A stretch of 6,033 nucleotides of DNA, taken from positions 1 through 6,033 of the forward strand of contig CAISZB010000548.1 in the NCBI GenBank assembly GCA_903889845.1. Reading direction: 5' to 3'. The notes beneath the pieces are model-generated. The model was not told where the DNA came from, ran no database searches, and saw only the letters and a program-made list of their open reading frames with translations. Positions within the stretch are counted from its first letter, which is position 1. Each line of letters opens with the position of its first letter. Positions 1 to 5,855 of this stretch are shown one piece after another. Source of the stretch: an uncultured Verrucomicrobium sp. GTDB taxonomy: Bacteria > Verrucomicrobiota > Verrucomicrobiia > Methylacidiphilales > GAS474. Made by a program: the position numbers and the translations under genes.

Positions 1-59
1 CTACAACGTGCGTCCGTCGCGACCCACCCGGGTCCGCTTCCCGGTCCCGAAGGGCCGCA
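1..59. other. Short non-coding end downstream of parB; possible weak hairpin and a 19-codon ORF
   Basis: No recognisable gene lies in these bases. On the minus strand an ATG at 60-58 overlaps the parB stop by one base (TAATG) and opens a 19-codon frame that ends in TAG at 3-1. It encodes an Arg/Gly-rich peptide starting MRPFGTGK that I do not recognise, and chance is the simplest explanation. Positions 43-56 (GGTCCCGAAGGGCC) can fold into a short stem. In the parB transcript the loop would be UUCG and the stem would have one mismatch, with no T-tract, so it is at best a weak transcript-end signal. Confidence 0.2.
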
Positions 60-956
60 TTACAACTCCGCAACCCCGAGCGTCTTCAGCAACCGATCCA
101 ACTCATCCGCCGAGAAATACTCCACGATGATCTTCCCCGTCTGGTTCGTTCCGACGAGGCGGACGCGGGTGCCCATGGCGCGCTGGAGCCGCTTCTCCAG
201 GTCGGCCCACGCGGCCTCGCTGACGGGGGTGGGCTTGGCTCCCGCCTTCTTCGTGGAGGAACCGGGCTTCGTCACGCGGAGCGATTCGACCAGTTTCTCC
301 GTCGCGCGGACGGTGAGGTTGTCCTTCAGGACCAGGGCGGCGACTTTCGCCTGGGTCTCCTTGTCGGAGAGGCCCAGGATGACCTTCGCGTGGCCGACGC
401 TGAGCCGCCCGGCGGAGATCCACCCGCGCAGGTCCTCGGAAAGGGTGAGGAGGCGCAGCGCGTTCGCCACGTTCGCGCGGCTCTTGCCCACGCGCTGGGC
501 GACCTGCTCCTGCGTGAGGCGGAATTGATTGATGAGGAGGGCGTAGGCCTCGGCCTCCTCGATGGGGCTGAGGTCGGCCCGCTGCAGGTTCTCGATCAGG
601 GCCAGTTCCAGCACCTCCCGGTCGCTGGCCTGGCGGACGATGACCGGGGCCTCCTTCAGGCCCGCCGCCTGCGAGGCGCGCCAGCGGCGTTCCCCGGCGA
701 TCAGCTCATACCGGCCCCCGACGAGGCGGACGACGAGGGGCTGGATGACCCCCTTCTCCTTCACCGACTCGACCAGTTCGGTCAGCTGCTCCGGGTGGAA
801 CGTCTTCCGGGGCTGGAAGGGGCTGGGGACGATCTGCTCCAGGGGGATGCGGCGGACCGTCTCCCCCTTCTCGAATTGGGGTTGGGGGGAGGCCAGGCCT
901 TGTGCGCCTGTGCCGATGAGGGCGCTCAAACCGCGCCCGAGTCCTTTGCCTGCCAT
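60..956 (-). CDS. parB: Chromosome-partitioning protein ParB (Spo0J/Noc-type CTPase)
   Basis: ParB binds parS sites near the origin, loads onto DNA as a CTP-dependent sliding clamp and, with ParA, segregates the chromosome; it acts on the nucleoid. The 298-residue protein has the normal family length. It begins with the typical chromosomal ParB N-terminus (MAGKGLGRGLSALIG), which contains the basic segment that in the family stimulates ParA ATPase. The nucleotide-binding domain follows, with GERRWRA at about 88-94 and ENLQR at about 122-126, both needed for CTP binding and clamp closure. A parS-reading helix-turn-helix lies at about 147-172, then a Lys/Ser/Pro-rich linker and a C-terminal dimerisation region at about 250-298. 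The ATG at 956 was chosen because the family N-terminus starts there; an upstream TTG at 1001 would add 15 residues unlike ParB. No good Shine-Dalgarno is visible. The gene follows the Hint-like gene by 34 bases on the same strand and is probably co-transcribed with it. No parA lies directly upstream, which is unusual. Confidence 0.97.
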   Translation of the reverse strand: MAGKGLGRGLSALIGTGAQGLASPQPQFEKGETVRRIPLEQIVPSPFQPRKTFHPEQLTELVESVKEKGVIQPLVVRLVGGRYELIAGERRWRASQAAGLKEAPVIVRQASDREVLELALIENLQRADLSPIEEAEAYALLINQFRLTQEQVAQRVGKSRANVANALRLLTLSEDLRGWISAGRLSVGHAKVILGLSDKETQAKVAALVLKDNLTVRATEKLVESLRVTKPGSSTKKAGAKPTPVSEAAWADLEKRLQRAMGTRVRLVGTNQTGKIIVEYFSADELDRLLKTLGVAEL

Positions 957-990
957 ACTGGGCGCCAGCCTACAGCCTCGCGGGAGGCGA

Positions 991-1587
991 TCAATACGCA
1001 AAGATGCCGGACCCGAAGGAAGTCCCGTCGGGCCAGAGCATGAAGCAGTGCCCCTCGGGATCGTCCGTGGGGTCGTCGAAAGAGAGGCAGCAGAGGTCGC
1101 CTTCGCCCCCGGGGGTAACGGTCAGGACGTGCTGGACGATGCCCGGCTGGTAACTGGAAGGGCAGGGAATGCCCAGGGAGGCCTGGATGCCCTGCATGTC
1201 GGCCTCGATCAAATCGTGGAGGGCGGCGAGGCCCTTGCCGGTGTCGATGAAGATGAAGCCGTCGGCATTCTGGATGTCGCAGGAATGGATCGCGTCGCCC
1301 GGCTTCAGGTCGGCGGGGAGGACGGCCCGCCCGTCCTGCAGACGGACGCGCTGGGTGGGGGCCAGGTCGTAGACGCCGTGCGTCGTCCGCAGCTGGACCG
1401 TCGGCCCCCGCCCCTCGAAGCGGAGGGAGGCGGTCTTCGCCCGGACGCGCCCCTCGCTCGGCTCATAGCTCAGGGCGACGAACGGGGCGCCGTTCTGCAA
1501 CTGCTTCGCAAAGACCGAGCCCATCTCCATGTAAAGGCGGGCGGTAGCGGGGAGACGGGTCGTGCTGAGGCGGAGGGTCGTGGACAT
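991..1587 (-). CDS. Hypothetical protein with a degenerate Hint (Hedgehog/intein)-like domain
   Basis: This 198-residue protein has no family name that I can give with certainty. Residues about 23-102 follow the order of a Hint fold. A strand with GAPFVALS and EGRV (about 33-47) resembles the Hint pattern of a Gly-x-x-Val turn followed by a strand. A strand at about 63-69 then leads into THGVYDLAPTQRV (69-81), where Hint domains have G-x-x-L-T-P-x-H. LQDG and ADLKPGDAI (83-100) match the usual dG...a.eLkpGD.l block. The C-terminal part (about 152-198) has the shape of a Hint C-terminal block (DLCCLSF, then GHCFMLWPDG) but lacks a terminal His-Asn. The splicing or autoprocessing residues are missing: there is no N-terminal Cys or Ser at the domain start, the motif Thr is Ala76 and its His is Gln79. 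No signal peptide or membrane segment is seen. Start: ATG at 1587, with no clear ribosome site; a TTG at 1602 would add five residues. It is the first gene of a probable two-gene unit with parB. The coding call is firm; the Hint assignment is pattern recognition only. Confidence 0.8.
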   Translation of the reverse strand: MSTTLRLSTTRLPATARLYMEMGSVFAKQLQNGAPFVALSYEPSEGRVRAKTASLRFEGRGPTVQLRTTHGVYDLAPTQRVRLQDGRAVLPADLKPGDAIHSCDIQNADGFIFIDTGKGLAALHDLIEADMQGIQASLGIPCPSSYQPGIVQHVLTVTPGGEGDLCCLSFDDPTDDPEGHCFMLWPDGTSFGSGIFAY

Positions 1588-1787
1588 AAAGAGAGTGGCC
1601 AAAAAAAGCAGTTTTTATTCCATTTACGTAAAACGCCCTATTTTTTGAAAGAGCAAGGGGGGAGATGGCGCTACGCTTAAGTCTCCCATATCGGAAGAGT
1701 CAAGTAAACTCATTCGCCATTTTTTATCCCTTAGCGAAAAGCGCTTACTGCTTTTCAAGCCTTCACTCAGACTGCCATGATGCCGGG
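1588..1787. promoter_or_regulatory. Divergent intergenic region holding the promoters of the Hint-parB and nagA units
   Basis: These 200 bases separate two divergent transcription units and are visibly richer in A+T than either side, as expected for a promoter region. They contain the perfect palindrome TTTACGTAAA (1623-1632), the palindrome AAGCGCTT (1739-1746), and the inverted repeat GAAAAGC (1736-1742) / GCTTTTC (1750-1756) with a 7-base loop, the last two just upstream of nagA. Any of these could be an operator; no regulator can be named. I see no sigma-70 promoter with two good hexamers at a 16-18 base spacing in either direction. Candidates such as TTGAAA (1645-1650) or TAAACT (1705-1710) lack a partner. 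A purine-rich AAGGGGGGAG run abuts an ATG at 1665 that is in frame with nagA. Confidence 0.5.
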
Positions 1788-2999
1788 GTGAGTGCCCCCT
1801 TCGTCGCCCGTCACTACCGGACGGGGGAATTGATTTCCGTCAGCGTCGAGGCTGGACGCTACGCCGCCATCGCCCCCTACACCGGAAGGGACGACCCGGC
1901 CCGGTTCCCCACGATCGCCCCCGGCCTCGTCGACCTCCAGGTGAACGGCTTTGCCGGGAGCGATTTTAACCGAGCCGAAGGTCTGACGCCGGAAGCCTGG
2001 GAACGGGCTTGCCGCGCCCTCCTGGGAGACGGCTGCACCGCCTTTCTGGCGACGGTAATCACCCACTCCGCCGCGGAGACCGAGGCCCTCCTCGCCCTCC
2101 TCGCCGCACGGATCGCCGAGGCCCCGTTCAACTGCATCGGCATCCACCTGGAAGGCCCTTTCCTCAACCCTGACGCCGGGACCCGCGGCGCGCACGACCC
2201 GAACCGGATGATCCCCGCCGACGAGGCCCTCTTCATCCGCTGGCAAGCCGTCGCCGGGGGCCATATCCGCCGGATCACCCTCGCGCCGGAGATCGCGCCG
2301 GAGGCCTCCCTCCCCTTCATCCGCGCCCGCGTCGCGGAAGGCGTCCGCATCTCCATCGGACACTCCGCGGCGATGGGGGAGACCCTCCGCGAGGCCGTCG
2401 CGGCGGGGGCCTCCTGCTGGACCCACCTGGGCAACGCCGTTCCCCGGCAGGTCGACAAATTCGAGAACGTCATCCTCCACGCCCTGGCGGAGGATCGATT
2501 GGCCGTCTCCCTGATCCCCGACGGGCAGCACATTCCCCCCCACGCCTTCCGCGCCCTGGCGCGGGCGTTGGGGCCGAGGCTCCACCTCACGACCGATGCG
2601 ATGGCGGGGGCCGGTATCCCCATGGAAACACGCCCGCCGACAGCGACCCTCGGCTACCAGACCGTCGAACTCGACAAAAAAGGGCGTGCTGTCCTTCCCG
2701 GATCGGGGCGATTGGCGGGTTCGACTCTCATCCCTTTCCCCGCCCCCTTTGTCGCCTCCGCTATTTCAGGACTGTCGCGGGCCGAATGCTGGGACGCCTT
2801 CTCCCTCCAACCTGCATCATGGATCGGCAACTCTCATGGTCTGGAGGTAGGAAATAGCGCCGATTTTGTCCTCTTTACCTCTCTTCCTCATTCCACCAAT
2901 CCGCAGTTGGAGGGCATCAGCCAAGACGACTTTCAATTGCACGGCGAATCGTTCAAAGAGCGAACGTCGCACAGCACCCTCTGGATCACGAAGCAATGA
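1788..2999 (+). CDS. nagA: N-acetylglucosamine-6-phosphate deacetylase
   Basis: NagA is a cytoplasmic amidohydrolase-superfamily enzyme. It removes the acetyl group from GlcNAc-6-phosphate, giving glucosamine-6-phosphate and acetate, in amino-sugar use and cell-wall recycling. The 403-residue protein shows the family's landmarks in order: APGLVDLQVNG (about 45-54), with the Gln51/Asn53 pair that NagA of the E. coli type has where other amidohydrolases have His-x-His; HLEGPF with metal-ligand Glu122; GHS with His192; THLGNAVP with His213; DGQH at 245-248; and TTDAMAGAG with catalytic Asp270. GRLAGSTL and HGLEVGNSADFVLF complete the second half of the barrel and the small beta domain. I chose the GTG at 1788 because it leaves about 45 residues before APGLVD, as in the family. 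An ATG at 1665 preceded by a purine-rich run would add 41 residues of unlikely, AT-rich-encoded sequence. The last 40 codons and the C-terminal tail are less GC-rich than the body. No nagB lies beside it. The stop overlaps the next start (ATGA), so the two genes are coupled. Confidence 0.92.
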   Translation: MSAPFVARHYRTGELISVSVEAGRYAAIAPYTGRDDPARFPTIAPGLVDLQVNGFAGSDFNRAEGLTPEAWERACRALLGDGCTAFLATVITHSAAETEALLALLAARIAEAPFNCIGIHLEGPFLNPDAGTRGAHDPNRMIPADEALFIRWQAVAGGHIRRITLAPEIAPEASLPFIRARVAEGVRISIGHSAAMGETLREAVAAGASCWTHLGNAVPRQVDKFENVILHALAEDRLAVSLIPDGQHIPPHAFRALARALGPRLHLTTDAMAGAGIPMETRPPTATLGYQTVELDKKGRAVLPGSGRLAGSTLIPFPAPFVASAISGLSRAECWDAFSLQPASWIGNSHGLEVGNSADFVLFTSLPHSTNPQLEGISQDDFQLHGESFKERTSHSTLWITKQ

Positions 3000-3816
3000 T
3001 CCGCCTCCTTCTCTTCTTCCTACTCCTGCCGTTCCTGTCTCAGGCCCAGGACCCCGTCCGCAGCAACACCGACGGCGTCCACCAGTTCCTCACCGTCCAT
3101 CTCGCCTCCGGCACCTTCGCCGTCCACACATCCCGCCGCCCAGCGCCGATCCCGCCCCGGCCATCCTCCTCCTCTTCACCGACAAGGGCGGCTGGACCCT
3201 GTGGGACGACCGCGTCGGCGGCCACCTGGCGAAGCTCGGCTACTACGTCCTGGGCATCGACACCCCCCTCTACGCCTCGGCGAAGGGCGGCGACTACACG
3301 CCCGACGACTTCGCCGCCGACCTGGAGCGGATCGTCGAGGCCGCGCCCGACGCCTTCGTCGCGAAGGGCTGCCCCATCTTCCTCGTCGGCCGGGGCCTCG
3401 GCGCGATGGCCGCCCTGGGCGGGGCCGCCGTACCGCCGCCGCCCCCGCGCCTCGCCGGGGTCATCGTCACCGACGTCCTCCCCCGGGGCCGCTACGGCTA
3501 CCACCTCCGGGACCGCGTCCCCTTCCTCTCCCCCGGTGGGGACGAGACCTTCTCCGCCGCCGAGGCCGCCGCGAAGCTCGGCAGCCTCCCCGTTGCCCAC
3601 ATCCATCCGGACGACGGCAAATTCGACGAGACCGCCTGGCTCGCCTCCGTGCGCGGCCCGAAGCGGCAGATCGATTATGCGCGTGGTCTGAAAAACTTCG
3701 GCGTCGCCACCGCCCCCTTCCTCCGCTCTCTCGACGCGAGCCTCGCCTGGCTCCTCTCCTGCCGAACCCTCACCAACGAGTTGAATAAGGATCTGCCGAT
3801 GCCGGCGGCGCCGTAG
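2996..3816 (+). pseudogene. Frameshifted gene for an exported AcvB/VirJ-like alpha/beta-hydrolase-fold protein
   Basis: The product would be periplasmic, related to the AcvB/VirJ family; AcvB is known to hydrolyse lysyl-phosphatidylglycerol, but the role here is unknown. The 5' part, from ATG 2996 (overlapping the nagA stop), encodes a clear signal peptide (MIRLLLFFLLLPFLSQA, likely cut after Ala17) and continues sensibly to about FAVHT near 3130. Coding character then moves to the frame one base back: IPPPSADPAP, AILLLFTDKGGW, then LGIDTPLYA, DDFAADLERIV and LPVAHIHPDD, ending at TAG 3814-3816. An apparent single-base deletion near 3120-3150 explains this, and restoring frame would give about 273 residues. 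No slippery heptamer is visible, so programmed frameshifting is unlikely; a real mutation or a sequencing error is more probable. The nucleophile elbow reads GRGLG (3388-3402) where G-x-S-x-G is expected, and LKNFG (3688-3702) stands where the family usually has a His pair. The protein may therefore be non-catalytic even when intact. The fold call is moderate; the AcvB/VirJ link rests on motif order. Confidence 0.65.
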
Positions 3817-3833
3817 CCGGGGTATGGCCCTTC

Positions 3834-3856
3834 AAGGCCGGCCTTAGGCCTGCCTT
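3834..3856. terminator. Imperfect palindrome between convergent genes, possible bidirectional terminator or REP-like element
   Basis: The bases fold as AAGGC-c-GGCC-tta-GGCC-t-GCCTT: nine pairs, one C/T mismatch and a three-base loop. The left half also holds the perfect 12-base palindrome AAGGCCGGCCTT (3834-3845). It lies 17 bases past the stop of the plus-strand gene and 16 bases past the sufS stop, exactly where two converging transcripts would end. There is no T-tract on either strand, so it would be an atypical intrinsic terminator. It might instead block read-through simply as a stable hairpin, or be a copy of a dispersed intergenic repeat. Confidence 0.45.
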
Positions 3857-3872
3857 CCGCCCCTCTTCCTCC

Positions 3873-5111
3873 TCACGCCTTGAAAAACGACACTGCCCCC
3901 GCAACCGCGTCGAGGAGGCGGAGGACATCCTCCTCGTCGTTGTAGAGGTAAAAACTGGCCCGCGTCGTGGCGGGGACGCCCAGGCGATGCATGAGGGGCT
4001 GGGCGCAATGGTGCCCGGCGCGGAGGGCGACGCCTTTGCCGTTGGTGAAGTAGGCCATGTCGTGCGCGTGGACCGCCTCGGCGACGAAGGAGACGACACC
4101 GGTCCCCCGCTGTTCCGGGCCGACGACGCGGACGCCGGGGATCTTTCTCAACCCGTCGGCGGCCCGCTGGGCCAGGGCCAGGGAGTGGGCCTCGACGGCC
4201 TCCAGGCCGAGGTCGGAGAGGAAGTTGAAGGCCGCGCCCAGGCCGACGGCCTCGATGATGGGAGGGGTGCCCGCCTCGAAGCGGGCGGGCGGGGGCCGGT
4301 ACGTGACGGCATCAAAGCGGACCTTCTCCACCATGCTTCCGCCCTGCTGCCACGGCGGCAGGTTCTCCATCAGGGAGAGCCGCCCGACGAGGAGGCCGAC
4401 GCCGGTCGGGCCGCACGCCTTGTGGGCGGAGCAGGCGAGGAAGTCGCAGCCGATCGCCTCGATATCGACGGGGAGGTGGCCGACGCTCTGGGCGGCGTCG
4501 AGGAAGGTGGTGACGCCGTGCTTCCGGGCGGCGGCGCAGAGCCGGGCGGCGGGGGTGAGGAACCCGAGGACGTTCGAGGCGTGGGCGAAGGCGAAGAGCT
4601 TCGGCTTCCGCGCCAGCATCGCCTCCGCGGCGGCGAGGTCGAGGGCGGCGCCGTTCGCGGTGACGGGCACGTATTCGACCCGCGCCCCCTTCCGTTCCGC
4701 GAGGGCGCGCCAGGGGAGCATGTTGCTGTGGTGCTCCATCTCCGTGAGGAGGAGGGTGTCCCCGGCCTGCACGTGGGCCTCCCCCCAGGCGTAGGCGACG
4801 AGGTTGACCGACTCCGTCGTCCCCCGGGTGAAGATCGTCACGCGGTCGCTCCCCGCCCGGAGGAAGGCGGCGGCCCGCTCCCGCGCCGCCTCGTAGGCGA
4901 CGGTGGCGTGCTCGCTCAGGTCGTAGACGCCCCGGTGGACGTTCGCGTACTCGTGCCGGGCGAAGGAGTCCATTCGGTCGAGGACGGCGCGGGGCTTCTG
5001 CGCGCTGGCGGCGCTGTCGAGGAAGGCGACGGGGCGGCCGTCCTTCCCCTGCGCGTCGAGGAAGGGGAAGGCGCTGCGCCAGACGGCGTTTTCGGAATAG
5101 GGGGTGCTCAT
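3873..5111 (-). CDS. sufS: SufS-type cysteine desulfurase (group II)
   Basis: SufS is a cytosolic PLP enzyme that takes sulfur from L-cysteine, giving alanine and an enzyme persulfide, and passes it to the SUF scaffold for Fe-S cluster assembly. The protein is 412 residues, close to the 406 of E. coli SufS. Visible landmarks are EMEHHSN with PLP-stacking His127, LDAAQSVGH with Asp205 that pairs with the pyridine nitrogen, and SAHKACGPTG with Schiff-base Lys231. The catalytic Cys369 lies in the short RAGHHCAQP loop typical of group II (SufS) rather than IscS, and Arg384 in TTRASFYLYN binds substrate carboxylate. One small variation is AHASN (176-180), where THxSN is more common. The ATG at 5111 matches the family N-terminus; the long upstream in-frame extension is Pro/Arg-rich shadow sequence inside the preceding gene. 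The start overlaps the stop of the Mpv17-like gene by four bases (ATGA), and no Shine-Dalgarno is seen, so translational coupling is likely. No sufB, sufC, sufD, sufE or sufU is in the window. Confidence 0.96.
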   Translation of the reverse strand: MSTPYSENAVWRSAFPFLDAQGKDGRPVAFLDSAASAQKPRAVLDRMDSFARHEYANVHRGVYDLSEHATVAYEAARERAAAFLRAGSDRVTIFTRGTTESVNLVAYAWGEAHVQAGDTLLLTEMEHHSNMLPWRALAERKGARVEYVPVTANGAALDLAAAEAMLARKPKLFAFAHASNVLGFLTPAARLCAAARKHGVTTFLDAAQSVGHLPVDIEAIGCDFLACSAHKACGPTGVGLLVGRLSLMENLPPWQQGGSMVEKVRFDAVTYRPPPARFEAGTPPIIEAVGLGAAFNFLSDLGLEAVEAHSLALAQRAADGLRKIPGVRVVGPEQRGTGVVSFVAEAVHAHDMAYFTNGKGVALRAGHHCAQPLMHRLGVPATTRASFYLYNDEEDVLRLLDAVAGAVSFFKA

Positions 5112-5839
5112 GCGGGGAGGGGGATGTCGATGCCGGGAGGGGCGTGCCGCTTCCGCGTCGAGATCGAGACGAGGAGGAGGGTCCAGATCGTCACGGCGAG
5201 GAGGAAGAGGGGGAGCTGGAGGGGGACGGGAAGGGAATAGATCATCGCCGTCGTCGGGATCCAAAAGCACCAGTTGGAGACGACCAGGGGAGCGACCTCC
5301 CCGCCGATGAAGGCGGGTGTGAAGAGGACCCGCAGGGCGGAACTTCGATAGCCGCTGTTCTGCCAGTGGAAGGCGAGGGCCATGAGGGGGCAGGCGAGAA
5401 AAGCGGAATAGACGAATTGGTCGAAGGCGACCTTCTTGAGGGTCAGGAGGGGGCTGACCTCGGTGCCGAGGGTGGCGCCGAGGAAGAGGTAGACGTAGTC
5501 GGCGCCGACCCCCCCGAGGCCGATGAGGACGAAGCGGAAGGCCATCGCCTCCACGTTTTTCAGACCGAAGCGGCCCCGGTCGAGGAAGAGGACCCGGAAG
5601 GCCTCCGCGAGGACCCCGGCGCAGAGGCCCGAGGCGACGAAGGTGAAGAGGTGCCCCCCCTTCGCCTTCATGGCGGCGAGGGTCGTCAGGATTGCCGTCG
5701 AAGGCCAGTGAAGGTAGTAGCCGACGACAGTGAGGAGCATCACGAGCTGGATACAGAGGGCGGGGAAGAGATTCTCCCGGCCCGCGCGGAAGCCGACTCC
5801 GGCACCGCGGCGGAGGGAGGTGGCGAGGAGCGCGATCAC
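5108..5839 (-). CDS. Mpv17/PMP22-family integral membrane protein
   Basis: This 243-residue protein has about six hydrophobic segments (near 24-43, 63-86, 101-125, 138-158, 184-203 and 207-227) and a basic C-terminal tail. Its second half follows the Mpv17/PMP22 family closely. LKKVAFDQFVYSAF (134-147) with Asp140-Gln141 corresponds to the family's K...DQ...P segment. SNWCFWIP (188-195) matches the N-[WY]-x-x-W-P signature. VPLQ (205-208) followed by a helix with Trp219 matches VPL...W near the end. Family members sit in mitochondrial inner or peroxisomal membranes of eukaryotes; a few bacterial homologues exist, and human MPV17 forms a non-selective channel. Here it would lie in the cytoplasmic membrane, and its substrate is unknown. 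Start: GTG at 5839, 16 bases past the stop of the A-type carrier, with a weak AGG nine bases upstream. It is four-base overlapped with sufS and presumably in the same operon. The first 20 residues are less certain as coding. Confidence 0.82.
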   Translation of the reverse strand: MIALLATSLRRGAGVGFRAGRENLFPALCIQLVMLLTVVGYYLHWPSTAILTTLAAMKAKGGHLFTFVASGLCAGVLAEAFRVLFLDRGRFGLKNVEAMAFRFVLIGLGGVGADYVYLFLGATLGTEVSPLLTLKKVAFDQFVYSAFLACPLMALAFHWQNSGYRSSALRVLFTPAFIGGEVAPLVVSNWCFWIPTTAMIYSLPVPLQLPLFLLAVTIWTLLLVSISTRKRHAPPGIDIPLPA

Positions 5840-5855
5840 AGCGTCAGGCCTGCCT

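Noticed and set aside
1..59. tRNA gene or end of a plus-strand gene at the left edge
   Set aside because: No T-arm sequence, acceptor pairing or CCA end was found on either strand, and the open plus-strand frames continue as shadows of parB without coding character.
562..1680. Plus-strand open frame of 372 codons opposite parB and the Hint-like gene
   Set aside because: It crosses two antisense genes and their gap with low-complexity translation and no family landmarks; parB on the other strand is certain.
3120..3150. Programmed -1 ribosomal frameshifting in the exported hydrolase-like gene
   Set aside because: No slippery heptamer is seen at the junction, and this family is not known to use frameshifting; mutation or read error is simpler.
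3987..5240. Plus-strand open frame of 417 codons opposite sufS
   Set aside because: It is the antisense shadow of a firmly identified high-GC gene; its translation is Gly/Glu/Asp/Arg-rich with no recognisable motif, as expected from complementing biased third positions.
5112..5270. 53-codon N-terminal extension of sufS
   Set aside because: It is Pro/Arg/Asp-rich, overlaps the end of the Mpv17-like gene in another frame and has no counterpart in SufS proteins; the ATG at 5111 fits the family start.
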